From: Allobosea sp. ASV33
Lineage (GTDB): Bacteria; Pseudomonadota; Alphaproteobacteria; Rhizobiales; Beijerinckiaceae
Assembly (NCBI RefSeq): GCF_016428755.1
Contig: NZ_JAELTI010000051.1
Coordinates: 1-37,908 of the forward strand
DNA length: 37,908 bases
Direction of reading: 5' to 3'
Both the position numbers and the translations under genes were made by a program. Within the stretch, counting starts at the first letter, position 1. Every line of letters begins with the position of its first letter. The notes under the pieces are model-generated. The model did not search any database. It saw nothing but the letters and a program-made list of their open reading frames with translations, and was not told the origin of the DNA. Below are positions 1 to 8,896 of this stretch, piece after piece.

Positions 1-337
1 AGCTGGCGCCTAGCCGACATTGCCAATGTCCGCTTTCCGGCAGATCGGCACGGCTGCGATGTGAAGGCAGGGGCGCCAACCGGCTATATTTGCGATCCGG
101 CAAGCGTTGACCGCAGCGCTTCTATGCTTACCAGCCCGTACCACGGCGGGTTTGCCTCTCAAACCTCAGGGGCTTGGGTTGAGGCAGCGACACCGCCCGG
201 GAAACCGCGCCACCAATTCGTGATCCGAATGTCGTTGCCATTTGAGTTGCGGAGGCTCTCGATAATGATCGCGCTGCCTTTGCGCGCGAGAGCACCGCCC
301 GAGTGCGGTTCGGCCGGCAATCAAAATCGAGATTGTC
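1..337. other. Left-edge stretch without a convincing gene
   Basis: No reading frame here looks like a real gene. The only structure seen is near the edge: a short inverted repeat (GACATT-GCC-AATGTC, 16-30) overlapping a motif that recurs near 30.74 kb and is listed separately. The stretch may hold the downstream end of a gene lying outside the window, but this cannot be shown. Confidence 0.5.
22..43. repeat. Short dispersed intergenic repeat, copy 1
   Basis: The segment contains CAATGTCCGC followed by a T-rich step and GGCAG. A closely similar segment lies at 30735-30757. Both are in non-coding DNA. From memory, similar short motifs recur between genes in rhizobial genomes and give rise to spurious small ORFs; that is recollection, not something shown here. 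Confidence 0.4.
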
Positions 338-622
338 ATGAAATCCGGCCACGGCAGGTTGATCCTGCGCGACGGTTCGGACGTTGCGGTCAGCTATCTG
401 CTCAATGATTTTGGGTCTTGGTGCAGCGGCACCCTAGTCGGTGACATGACAGCAATCGGCCCAGCCGATTTTAGCCGCGGATTGAAAGTACGATTGGAAT
501 ATGGCCCCGATCTCGTTCCGATGGTCATCGGGTATTCTGAAATTCATCTCACATTCGCAGCGAGATACAACGCTCGCACCACCGGAAATTCAAGAACTGG
601 TTCCGAAGGGGGCGCGCGCTAG
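338..622 (+). CDS. Small hypothetical protein (94 aa)
   Basis: No named family is recognised with certainty. The first 75 or so residues alternate short beta-like segments: GRLILRDGSDVAVSY near the start, a central GDMTAIGPADF, then a segment ending in LTFAARY. This pattern resembles small hypothetical proteins common in rhizobia that begin with a G-x-L-x-L-x-DG motif. The last 20 residues are low in hydrophobics and look less conserved. There is no signal peptide or membrane segment. The gene stands alone, with no strong ribosome binding site before its ATG. It could also be a remnant of a longer gene. Confidence 0.45.
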   Translation: MKSGHGRLILRDGSDVAVSYLLNDFGSWCSGTLVGDMTAIGPADFSRGLKVRLEYGPDLVPMVIGYSEIHLTFAARYNARTTGNSRTGSEGGAR

Positions 623-776
623 TTCTCGCGCCGGGACATCATCTGCGAGTCTGCCAGACGACGATTCCGCTGCCGGACACGCCCTTGGATATACTGATAC
701 GCAGTACGAAGCAGAGCGAAGAGGCACCCTCTTACGAGCCGACGCGAACAAGAGCCCCTTGCCGCGCCGACTCTGA

Positions 777-2822
777 CCCGTCGCTCAAGCTGAAGGATTG
801 AGCGACGGACTATTCTTCTTTCGCCACAGAAACTTTCACGACGACGGACGATTTACGCCGGACATCCGGGCGCGGGATGGCCTGTGGTACGTGCGACGCA
901 TCCTGCCCTATCGCGCCCAGGACGACGGGGTCGAGGGCGTCGTCATCACCCTCGTCGACATCACGGAGCGCAAACACGCCGCCGATGCGTGGGAGGCAGC
1001 CAGGAAGGAGGCCCAGCGGGCCAATATCGCCAAGTCGCGCTTTCTTGCAGCGGCCAGCCATGACATTCGCCAGCCCCTGCAAGCGCTCAGCCTGATGAGC
1101 GGGATCCTGACCAGGAAAATTCGCGCGGATCAGAAGCGGGAGGCACTGGGACTTGTAACCCGCCTCGACGAAACGGCCGCCGCCATGTCAGGCATGCTCA
1201 ACACGTTGCTCGACATCAACCAGCTCGAGGCCGGAACGGTTCATCCTGAATTCGTCAGCTTCCCGATCGCAGATGTGCTGGGGCGGTTGCGCGACGAGTT
1301 TAGCTATCACGCGACGGCCCAGAACCTCGCCCTCCACGCAGTATCGTGCAGTCTATCGGTCTACAGCGATCCGCGCCTACTGGAGCAGATGATCCGCAAC
1401 CTGCTGTCAAACGCCTTGAAATACACCAGGCGCGGCAAGGTGCTGCTCGGATGCCGCCGGCGCGGCGGAATACTCAGGATCGAAATCTGCGATACCGGCA
1501 TCGGCATTGCCGAGCAGGATCTTCAGGCGATCTTCGATTAGTATCACCAGCTCGACAACGAGGCGCGTGAACGCAGCCGCGGCCTCGGGCTCGGACTGTC
1601 CATCGTGCAGCGCCTGGCCGTTCTGCTCGGTCATCCCGTGTATGTCCGTTCCAGGCCCGGAAAGGGTTCGATCTTTTCGATCGACGTCACTCCTCGCCAT
1701 CGTCCTGACCGACGAAGGTCATCGCCCGGCCACGGCGCCGGGTGGAGCCGCTGCGCTGGAGTTGCTCTCACGCGAGGATCTCGTGCCGGACCTGATCCTC
1801 GCCGATTTCAATCTGCCGGACGGCATGGACGGGCTTCTCGTCGCCGCGACTATCCGCGAGAAACTTCAGAGCCACATACCGGTGATGATCCTCACCGGAG
1901 ATATTTCGACGGATAACTTGCAGCGTATCGCGGGCGAAGACTGCCTGGAGTTCAACAAGCCGGTCAAGACCGCCGACGTTGTGGAGGCCATTCAAAGCTT
2001 GCTGCCGGGCAGCCGCTCGGCGCCGCGGCAACATGTGCAACACCCAACGCGGGCCGCTCCGAGCCCGAATGCCCCCGTGATCTTTCTCGTCGACGACGAC
2101 ACGCATGTCCGCGAAGGAATTCGCGACCTGCTCGAATCCGACGGCCGGATCGTCGAGGATTTCGCGAGCTGCGAGGCTTTCCTGAAGGCCTATCGGCCCG
2201 GCCAGGCGGGATGTCTGCTGGTGGACGCCTACCTGCCGGGAATGACGGGCCTGGAATTGCTGCAACGGCTCCGTGGTGACGGCGATCGGCTGCCCGCGAT
2301 CATGATCACCGGAAACAGCGATGTGCCGATGTCGGTCCGAGCCATGAAAGCCGGTGCACGCGACTTCATCGAGAAGCCGTCGGCCGCGAAGAGCTACTCG
2401 AAGGCGTCGCGCGTGCGCTCGACCAAGCCCAGGACGCCGCCAAGCTATTGGTCTGGCAAAAGGAGGCGGCCGACCACATCGCCGGTCTCACGCCGAGACA
2501 GCGCCAGATCATGGGTCTGGTGCTCGCAGGGCACCCCAGCAAGAATATCGCCGCCGACCTCAAGATCAGCCAGCGCACCGTCGAAAATCATCGCGCCTCG
2601 ATCATGAAGAAAACCGGAGCGAAATCCATTCCCGCATTGGCGCGGCTGGCGCTCGCCGCGGCCTTGAGGCCGGACGAGGCGGCGCGCGCAGAGAGACCTC
2701 AGCCTGCCGGCGCAGCTTTCGGACTGCGCAGATTGAGCTCCGACCGCCGGCTAGGCGCCGGCCAGTGTGATGGCAGCCGGCGTGCGAACCGAAATCGGCC
2801 AGGCCGAGCGGTCTCTGAGTAG
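777..2822 (+). pseudogene. Decayed hybrid sensor kinase / FixJ-like response regulator
   Basis: Read across frames, this remnant encodes the end of a PAS domain (to VDITERK, about 975), a HisKA domain with the phospho-His motif ASHDIRQPLQ (about 1055-1085), a HATPase domain (NLLSNALKY, DTGIGI, GLGLGLS), a receiver domain (ILADFNLP), a second receiver (VIFLVDDD, LLVDAYLPGM) and a LuxR/FixJ-type HTH (LTPRQRQIMGLVLAG). Four lesions are visible. The 5' part is missing, because an in-frame stop at 774 precedes the mid-PAS sequence. TAG at 1539-1541 replaces what is normally a Glu in the F-[DE]-E-Y-H-Q motif. The reading frame changes near 1690, where the kinase end and the first strand of receiver 1 are lost. 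A one-base deletion near 2385 shifts the frame between receiver 2 and the HTH. Relatives are multidomain kinases of rhizobia. A functional kinase is very unlikely; the HTH part from about 2448 could be expressed alone. Confidence 0.85.
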
Positions 2823-2914
2823 TTTCCGGCGCTGGCGCACGCATTGTGCCAGCCTAGAATCGGGTTCTCGTCCGAGCCGATTTGTGCCGGCGCCCCTGAT
2901 CGAACGCCAACCCC

Positions 2915-3271
2915 ATGCGAATCCTCGTCCTGACGGCCCTTCTCGCGACTGGGCTGGCTGGTTGCCAGACCATGGAGCAATCGCAAGCCGGTGCAGGCGA
3001 TGTCTGCCAGGCATCCGGCTATCGGGAGGGAACGCGAGCTTACCGGAACTGCGTCAGCACTCATATGCACCAAGATCGGCGGGAATCCGATGCTGCCGCC
3101 GGCGCCGTCGTGGCTGGCGCTGCGGCAGGCCTTGTCGGTGGTGCGCTCGTCGCCGAGAGCCGGTCCTATGAGGACCGCGGCTACTATGGTCGCGGCTATG
3201 ATGGTGGCTACGGGCGCAGCTACTACGGAGGGCCGGGCTATTATCGCGGTTGCAGCGGGTGGGGTTGCTGA
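2915..3271 (+). CDS. Small glycine/tyrosine-rich lipoprotein (118 aa)
   Basis: The N-terminus is a lipoprotein signal peptide with lipobox LAGC, so Cys17 would be lipidated and the protein anchored in an envelope membrane. The mature part has Cys30 and Cys46 and then a short Ala/Gly-rich hydrophobic stretch (GAVVAGAAAGLVGGALV) like the glycine-zipper segments of small outer-membrane lipoproteins. The last 40 residues are a G-Y-G repeat-like tail ending in Cys. The role is unknown; such proteins are usually annotated as hypothetical or glycine-zipper proteins. It lies after the kinase remnant and converges with the NRAMP-like gene. The ATG places the signal peptide correctly although no strong ribosome binding site precedes it. 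Confidence 0.75.
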   Translation: MRILVLTALLATGLAGCQTMEQSQAGAGDVCQASGYREGTRAYRNCVSTHMHQDRRESDAAAGAVVAGAAAGLVGGALVAESRSYEDRGYYGRGYDGGYGRSYYGGPGYYRGCSGWGC

Positions 3272-3346
3272 TCGGTATGAGCCTTGCGAACACGATGGCA
3301 TCCGTCGGCATTGCTTCGCTCATGGCGCTGAAGACGAACGCAATTT

Positions 3347-4651
3347 TTACCGGAACGACGTCCAGATCATGCCGGCGACCGCGGCGGTCATGACGACCGT
3401 CGCGAGCCACCCGATCCGTTGCAGCGGGCCGCCGATGGTGTTCGTCCCCATGATATCGGCCCGCCTCGTCATCCGCATCATCGTAACCATGACGGGACAC
3501 GAAACGATGCCGTTGATCACAGCACTCCAGTAAAGCGCTTTGATCGGATCGATGGGCGAGAAGTCCACGGCCGTTCCAACCAGCGTAGCAAGCGTGATGG
3601 TGGCGTAAAAGGCCTTCGCCTCCATCGGCTGGCGTGCCAAGCCGATGGGCCATTTGCGCGCTTCGCCCAGGGCGTATGCCGCGGAACCCGCGAGAACCGG
3701 GATCGCCAGAAGCCCCGTACCGATGATGCCGAGCGCGAAGATGGTGAAGGCGAAGCGGCCGGCCACGGGCTTGAGCGCCTCCGCCGCCTGGCTCGACGTC
3801 TGGATATCGACCGTGCCGTCGACATGCAGCGTAGCGGCGGTGGTGACCATGATCGCCAAGGCAACGAGGCTGGAAAAGCCCATGCCGACATAGGTGTCGA
3901 TGCGAATGCGAGCGAAGGCTCGTTTACTTTGTTCAGGCGCATCGACGAGCGCCTCGCGCTTGGGCATCGCATGCTCGTCCTCGACTTCCTGCGAAGCCTG
4001 CCAGAAGAAGAGATAAGGGCTGATCGTCGTGCCAAGGATCGCGACGACGGTCGTCCAGAAAGCCGTCTCGCCTGAAAGGGTTGGAATGAACAGCCCGCGC
4101 GCGAGTTCGCCGAAAGGAATTTTTACGAACATAACCGTTCCGAAATAGGCGAACAGCGAGAAGGTCAGCCATTTCAGGACGGAAAGGTAGCGGGTGTATT
4201 GCGAGAATATCTGGAGGCAGGCGCTGACGACAGCGAAGAACACGACGTAGATCGCCGTCTGGCCGCCGATGAGGAGGCCGACCGCATCCCTCATAGCCCC
4301 GAGATCCGCGCCGATATTGATGATGTTCGCGACGAACAAGAGCGCGACGATCCACGTCAGCAGCCATGAAGGGTAGTGTTCGCGAAGGTTGGTGGCGATC
4401 CCGTGCCCGGTGGTGCGTCCGATCCGCGCACTGATTTCCTGGATCGCGGCCATCAGCGGATAGCTGAAGAGCACCGTCCAGATGATGCCGAAGCCGAATT
4501 GCGCACCGGCCTGGGAATAGGTCGCAATGCCGCTCGGATCGTCGTCGGCTGCACCGGTGATCAGGCCGGGACCGAGCACGTCCAGCAAGTGCGGCTTCAA
4601 GGTGCCTACTACCGGGTTCGGGTTCTCGGAATCATTGACTTCGGAGGTCAT
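3347..4651 (-). CDS. NRAMP-family divalent metal transporter, atypical metal site
   Basis: This 434-residue inner-membrane protein has about eleven hydrophobic segments and NRAMP-type sequence (GPGLITGAADDDPSG, then TYSQAGAQFG). Canonical NRAMP proteins coordinate metal with DPGN in helix 1 and MPH in helix 6. Here the helix 1 motif is DPSG (residues 38-41), and the helix 6 position reads GTTISPY (206-212), so Asn, Met and His are all replaced. This is the pattern of NRAMP-related proteins, some of which carry Mg2+ rather than Mn2+ or Fe2+. The Mg2+ assignment is inference. The ATG at 4651 is chosen because AAGGAGG lies 13 bases upstream and because translation from further upstream would add an unrelated 56-residue extension. 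The gene is transcribed alone. A plain mntH label would be too specific. Confidence 0.85.
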   Translation of the reverse strand: MTSEVNDSENPNPVVGTLKPHLLDVLGPGLITGAADDDPSGIATYSQAGAQFGFGIIWTVLFSYPLMAAIQEISARIGRTTGHGIATNLREHYPSWLLTWIVALLFVANIINIGADLGAMRDAVGLLIGGQTAIYVVFFAVVSACLQIFSQYTRYLSVLKWLTFSLFAYFGTVMFVKIPFGELARGLFIPTLSGETAFWTTVVAILGTTISPYLFFWQASQEVEDEHAMPKREALVDAPEQSKRAFARIRIDTYVGMGFSSLVALAIMVTTAATLHVDGTVDIQTSSQAAEALKPVAGRFAFTIFALGIIGTGLLAIPVLAGSAAYALGEARKWPIGLARQPMEAKAFYATITLATLVGTAVDFSPIDPIKALYWSAVINGIVSCPVMVTMMRMTRRADIMGTNTIGGPLQRIGWLATVVMTAAVAGMIWTSFR

Positions 4652-4833
4652 TCGTTTCCCAGCGCCTCCTTCCCTGCGACGGGTGGTCTGTCCTGGATCT
4701 GCCAAGTGCAGTGATCCAGACGTAGGGAAGAATAGCGGCCGGTCGTGGCTGGGACAGGATCGGAAATTACGTACAGCCAATTGGGAGCGGCTGATCGCGC
4801 TGGGACTGCCGCCGCCCAAAATCGAGGCCAGTT

Positions 4834-5106
4834 CTATCTAACCGACGGACGGCGCCGCTTGTCCGGCATTCCGGTCGGTACATCGAGGAGCTGTGACTTA
4901 CGAGATGCCTTGCTGGCATCGGAGATGGGCAAATCGGACAGCGCCGCATCGATGTGCTGTCCTGCAGTCGCACGTGCCCTGAGTTGCTGGCTCTTGCGGG
5001 TAACGTTTTTGGGCGCGCCTACCGGAAGCAACCGGTCCATGTCGTGAACCGGGCCATGAGTTGTGCCGGGCGAGGCACTGGAGCGGGATTTGGTCGGATT
5101 GGTCAT
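4834..5106 (-). CDS. Possible small basic hypothetical protein (90 aa)
   Basis: The frame begins MTNPTKSRSS and ends in DKRRRPSVR. It is hydrophilic and rich in Lys, Arg and Ser, with one plausible amphipathic segment (QHIDAALSDLPISD). It has no signal peptide, membrane segment or recognised domain. No good ribosome binding site precedes the ATG. Small basic proteins of this kind occur in rhizobia, but this could equally be a chance frame in high-GC DNA. Confidence 0.25.
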   Translation of the reverse strand: MTNPTKSRSSASPGTTHGPVHDMDRLLPVGAPKNVTRKSQQLRARATAGQHIDAALSDLPISDASKASRKSQLLDVPTGMPDKRRRPSVR

Positions 5107-5283
5107 GCAAGGCAAACTGATCGCGATTCCGTTTGTTCCTTGTTGATACGCCTCGCACATTGACGCTCGCGGCGTCCATGCCGTCTTAATGCGCTTGGTG
5201 CCCGTACGCGGGGACGATCCCAAGTTCGATGCGACGGTTGCGCGTGGTCCGGACAATACCTCGGCACAAGCGCGGCTCCAGCT

Positions 5284-5538
5284 TTGCTGGTGGACTTGCT
5301 CGACCGCGGGAGTCTCGCCCATTGGACGCCGCTGGCCTTGCGCTATCTAGATAACTTCGACGGAAATGCAGGCTCACAGTTGGTCAGAGACAGCTTAATC
5401 GCAGCTATCGAGGCCTCTGATCAGGGAACTTTGAACGCGATCAGCACCCGGCTTTCGAGGCGAGGCCTCGATCTTCCAGCGCCTGCGCAACCTGGCGCGC
5501 ATCAAGCGCTGAAGGTCCGCTTTATACCAGTCGCGTAA
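5284..5538 (+). CDS. Possible hypothetical protein fragment (84 aa)
   Basis: The frame starts with TTG and reads LVDLLDRGSLAHWTPLALRY, then a helical-looking stretch (SQLVRDSLIAAIEAS). The composition is protein-like, but no domain is recognised. Just upstream, a different frame (from ATG 5189) reads DDPKFDATVARGPDNTSAQA, also protein-like, so this may be the end of a gene broken by a frameshift near 5270. It ends about 130 bases from the stop of the convergent ABC permease gene. Confidence 0.25.
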   Translation: MLVDLLDRGSLAHWTPLALRYLDNFDGNAGSQLVRDSLIAAIEASDQGTLNAISTRLSRRGLDLPAPAQPGAHQALKVRFIPVA

Positions 5539-5667
5539 TGTCGGCTTCTGGCGCATCCCGGACCCCAGTCAGAGCGCGTTCACCATCCTGCGTATTCAAT
5601 TGCTTATTCGGAGCAGCGCCTTTCAAGCAAGACCCATGTCCGGAATTGGGGCTTGATGGAATACGAG

Positions 5668-6501
5668 CTAAAGACCGGAGATCTCCCGCTTTTTGCGCAA
5701 TGCTCCGATCAATGATGCCCCCTTCACCGCCAGCAGCAGCACGAAGGTGAGAATCATGATGATGAAGGCTGCTGCTGCGATCGCCGGGCTGATGTTCTCG
5801 CGCAGGGAGGAGAACATCTGGCGGGCGAGTGTCGTCTGATTGGGGCCCGCGACGAACAGCGTGATCACGACCTCGTCGAGCGATGTGGCGAAGGCGAAGA
5901 CCGCGCCGGTCAAAATGCCCGGCATGGCCAGCGGCAGCGTCACGTTCCGGAAGACCTCGACCGGGGAGGCACCCAGGCTGGCCGCCGCACGCTCCAGCGC
6001 CGGATCCATGCTCGCCAGCGAACTTGCGACGTTGACGAGGACGAAAGGCACGCAAAGCACGGCATGGGCGATGATGACGCCGAGATAGCTGGAGGCCAGC
6101 CCCATGCGCGCGTAGAGGATCTGCATGCCCACGCCGAGCACGACCGCGGGCACCACCATCGGCAGCAGAAATATCGACCGCAGCAGGCCGGAGAACGGCA
6201 CCAGTTCGCGCCTGAGGCCCATCGCCGCCAATGTCCCTATCACGGTGGCGACGATCGTCGCGCCCGTGCCGATGATCAGCGAATTGACGATCGCCCGGGT
6301 CCAAGCCTGGCTTTCCGCGAGCACGCCGAACCAGCGCATCGATGGCCCGCTGATGGGATAGACGAGGAAGACGCTGTCGGTGAAGGCCAGCGGCAGGATC
6401 GCCACCAGCGGCAGCAGCAGGAAGCCGACTACCAGCGTGCCGAAGCCGAGCCGCAGCGCGTTGAAGGCCGCGCCGCCCGGGCGAAGAGAGGCGCTGCTCA
6501 T
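5668..6501 (-). CDS. ABC transporter permease, PotC-like (277 aa)
   Basis: This is an inner-membrane permease of the spermidine/putrescine (PotC) type, about six membrane segments. The EAA loop that contacts the ATPase reads ERAAASLGASPVEVFRNVTLPLAMPG (shown here as its start ERAAASLGASPV and end LPLAMPG). It is the last gene of the importer operon. Its ATG overlaps the stop of the preceding permease gene in an ATGA arrangement, showing translational coupling. It should form a heterodimer with that permease. The substrate is not determined; this branch carries polyamines, amino alcohols, opines and related small cations. Confidence 0.88.
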   Translation of the reverse strand: MSSASLRPGGAAFNALRLGFGTLVVGFLLLPLVAILPLAFTDSVFLVYPISGPSMRWFGVLAESQAWTRAIVNSLIIGTGATIVATVIGTLAAMGLRRELVPFSGLLRSIFLLPMVVPAVVLGVGMQILYARMGLASSYLGVIIAHAVLCVPFVLVNVASSLASMDPALERAAASLGASPVEVFRNVTLPLAMPGILTGAVFAFATSLDEVVITLFVAGPNQTTLARQMFSSLRENISPAIAAAAFIIMILTFVLLLAVKGASLIGALRKKREISGL

Positions 6502-7667
6502 GTCTGCACCAGCGGCGTGCGCGAAAGCCGGCTGTAGACGATGTAGAGCACCGTCGTCGGCGCCAGCAGGAACAGGCCGAGGGCACCCGCCATGCCCCAG
6601 TTGGCTGTTCCCGTCGCATAGAAGGCGATCACCGAGCTGATCATCTGGTCGCCGGCGCCACCCGTCAGGGCCGGGGTGATGTAGTAGCCGAGCGCCACCA
6701 TGAAGACGAGCAGCGAGCCCGAGAGCAGACCCGGCATGGCGAGCGGCAGCAAGACGTGGCGAAAGGCTTGCAGCGGCGCGGCGCCCAGCGCGGCGGCGGC
6801 GGGCATCAGGTTGCGCGGGATTGCGATCAGGCTCGCGTAGATCGGCAGCACCATCAGCGGCAGCAGGACATGCGTCATGGCGATCAGCACGCCCGTGCGA
6901 TTGTAGATCAGCGAGAGCGGTGAATCGATCAGGCCGATCGCGCGCAGCGTCTGGTTGATGAGCCCGCTATCCTGCAGCAGGATCAGCCAGGCCGCCGTGC
7001 GCACCAGCAGCGAGGTCCATAGCGGCAGCAGCACGGCGATCAGCAGCGCATTGCGCTTCCAGCCTGAGAGGCTCGCCGTCAGCATGGCGAAGGGCAGGCC
7101 GATCGCCGCGCAGAGCAGCGTCACTTGGATCGCGATCACGAAGGTACGCAGCATGATCGCGCGGTTGACGGCGAAATCGGGCTCGACCGGCGTGATCCGC
7201 GCCTCGTCGGTGCGCTTAAGGTCGATGGCCGCCAGGAGGTTGGCATCGGTATAGGCCGGCATGCTGCGCTTCAGCGCGAGCCAGTAAGCCTGGTCGCTCC
7301 AGCGCGGATCGACCGTCGCGAGGTCCACCGGATCGGACTCTGCCGCTTCCCGCAACGTGCGGGCCGTGCGCGGCAGGAGCGTGCGAAAGCCGGCCTGCTG
7401 GCTGTTGAGCGTGCGGACCGCGTCGCCGAAGCGCTCCTGCGGCGTATCGGCCCGCAGATCCCGGATGAGCGCCGCCTGCAGTGCCGCCGGCGGGGGGTCG
7501 CTGCCGTCCCAGCTCGCGATCGCGGTTGCCGTCTGGGGAAAGGCGAGACGCACCGTCCCGCCCTGTACCGCCGTGGCGATCATCATCCACAGCGGCCAAA
7601 GGAAGAACAGGCCGAGGAACACCACCAGCGGCGTGACCAGGAGCAGCGCTTTGAGCCGCGCGCTCAT
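6498..7667 (-). CDS. ABC transporter permease, PotB-like (389 aa)
   Basis: This is the partner permease of the same importer. A first membrane segment near residues 8-30 is followed by a long periplasmic region of about 140 residues and then the usual permease core. The EAA loop reads AAAALGAAPLQAFRHVLLPLAMPG in part (AALGAAPLQAF to LPLAMPG). PotB-type permeases are usually nearer 280-300 residues, so the extra periplasmic domain is notable, although such long versions are common in alphaproteobacterial polyamine/opine importers. The ATG at 7667 is chosen because it overlaps the ATPase stop (ATGA). A start six codons earlier is possible. Confidence 0.87.
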   Translation of the reverse strand: MSARLKALLLVTPLVVFLGLFFLWPLWMMIATAVQGGTVRLAFPQTATAIASWDGSDPPPAALQAALIRDLRADTPQERFGDAVRTLNSQQAGFRTLLPRTARTLREAAESDPVDLATVDPRWSDQAYWLALKRSMPAYTDANLLAAIDLKRTDEARITPVEPDFAVNRAIMLRTFVIAIQVTLLCAAIGLPFAMLTASLSGWKRNALLIAVLLPLWTSLLVRTAAWLILLQDSGLINQTLRAIGLIDSPLSLIYNRTGVLIAMTHVLLPLMVLPIYASLIAIPRNLMPAAAALGAAPLQAFRHVLLPLAMPGLLSGSLLVFMVALGYYITPALTGGAGDQMISSVIAFYATGTANWGMAGALGLFLLAPTTVLYIVYSRLSRTPLVQT

Positions 7668-8737
7668 GGCACTACCAGCGAGCAATCGCCCGGCGCGAAG
7701 CTGGCGAAGGCCTTGCTGCCGATCGGCGGAGCGGCGTCGCGCCGACCAGCGCGGGCGACCAGATGGCTCTCACCGCAAGCGAGGTGCAGGCGGATATGGT
7801 CGCCATGATAGACATGGTCCGTGATCGTTACGGGCAAGGCGTTGTCGGCGCCAGGATCCTGCACGAGGTGCAGCATCTCGGGGCGAACCGAGACTATCAC
7901 ATCCTGAGCCGTCTCGAAGGCCGCGCCCCTGTCGCAGGTCACGCTTGCGCCCGTGCCCAGCGCGACCGTCGCCGTCTCGCCGCTGCGCCCGGCAACGCGG
8001 CCTGCAAGCAGATTGGTCTCTCCGATGAATTCGGCGACAAAACGTGTTCGCGGCCTGTCATACAGGCCCGAAGGCGTGTCGAACTGCTCGATCTTCCCGC
8101 GATTGAGCACTGCGACCCGGTCCGACATGGTCAGCGCCTCGCCCTGATCATGGGTAACGAAGATCACGGTCAATCCGAGGTCGCGATGGAGCGCGCGGAT
8201 CTCCAGCTGCATATGCTCGCGCAATTGCTTGTCGAGCGCGCTCAGCGGCTCGTCCATGAGCACGACCTTGGGCTCGTAGACCAGTGCGCGCGATAGCGCG
8301 ATGCGCTGTTGCTGACCGCCGGACAACTGCGAAGGCTTGCGGTCGGCAAGATGGCCGAGGCGGACCAGATCGAGCGCGCGCTTCACCCGCGTATCGCGCT
8401 CCGTCCTGGCGACGCCCCGCATCTTCAGCGGAAAGGCGACGTTCTCGGAGATCGTCATGTGCGGAAACAGCGCGTAGTTCTGGAAGACCACACCCATCTC
8501 GCGCTTGTACGGGGGCAGGTGCTCGACCCGGCGCCCGTCGACATGGATGCTGCCGCCGGAGGGCGTCTCGAAGCCGGCGAGCATCATCAACAGCGTCGTC
8601 TTGCCCGAGCCGGAGGGGCCGAGCAGGCTGACGAACTCGCCTCGCGCGACGTGGAAATCGAGCGCATCGACCACGGTGATCGCGCCGAAAACCTTGCTGA
8701 TGGCCTTGAAATGAATGAACGAATCCGGTTCGCGCAA
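7664..8737 (-). CDS. ABC transporter ATPase, PotA-like (357 aa)
   Basis: This cytoplasmic ATPase energises the adjacent importer. All nucleotide-binding motifs are intact: Walker A GPSGSGKTT (residues 40-48), Q-loop Gln86, signature LSGGQQQR (138-145), Walker B VVLMDEP (158-164) and H-loop His196. The C-terminal third is a TOBE-type beta domain, as in PotA, FbpC and MalK. The start is TTG, unusual in this window: GGGAAG lies eight bases upstream, and no ATG or GTG start gives a better fit. The gene follows the binding protein after a 159-base gap that holds a strong stem-loop, and it is coupled to the first permease. Confidence 0.9.
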   Translation of the reverse strand: MREPDSFIHFKAISKVFGAITVVDALDFHVARGEFVSLLGPSGSGKTTLLMMLAGFETPSGGSIHVDGRRVEHLPPYKREMGVVFQNYALFPHMTISENVAFPLKMRGVARTERDTRVKRALDLVRLGHLADRKPSQLSGGQQQRIALSRALVYEPKVVLMDEPLSALDKQLREHMQLEIRALHRDLGLTVIFVTHDQGEALTMSDRVAVLNRGKIEQFDTPSGLYDRPRTRFVAEFIGETNLLAGRVAGRSGETATVALGTGASVTCDRGAAFETAQDVIVSVRPEMLHLVQDPGADNALPVTITDHVYHGDHIRLHLACGESHLVARAGRRDAAPPIGSKAFASFAPGDCSLVVP

Positions 8738-8849
8738 AGGATGATCTTCCCGTAACGGATAAGGCTTGGCCGCTGCGGCCGCGGTAAGGATCAGGACATG
8801 CCGCGCCAGTCCCGCCGGCCGAAGTTCAGGCGCGCCAGTCGATCGAGCA

Positions 8850-8878
8850 CGCGCCGAGGGCTGCTTTCCCTCGGCGCG
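8850..8878 (-). promoter_or_regulatory. Stem-loop between binding-protein and ATPase genes
   Basis: An 11-bp perfect stem (CGCGCCGAGGG / CCCTCGGCGCG) with a seven-base loop lies 18 bases after the binding-protein stop. It has no T-run on the minus strand, so it is not a standard intrinsic terminator. In ABC operons such a hairpin often protects the 3' end of the binding-protein mRNA or causes partial termination, which gives more binding protein than membrane components. Confidence 0.65.
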
Positions 8879-8896
8879 CGTGTCGGTCGCCTTTGT

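Larger units (their letters stand above)
4652..5667. other. About 1 kb with no certain gene
   Basis: This stretch separates the NRAMP-like gene from the end of the ABC importer operon. It should hold the promoter of the NRAMP-like gene near its left end. Two short reading frames inside (4834-5106 minus, 5284-5538 plus) have some protein-like character and are listed separately with low confidence. No RNA gene, insertion sequence or terminator was recognised. The mix of short weak frames on both strands suggests decayed genes. Confidence 0.45.

Noticed and set aside
61..408. 115-codon plus-strand frame at the left edge
   Set aside because: It starts within repeat-like DNA, has irregular composition and overlaps the better small gene at 338-622.
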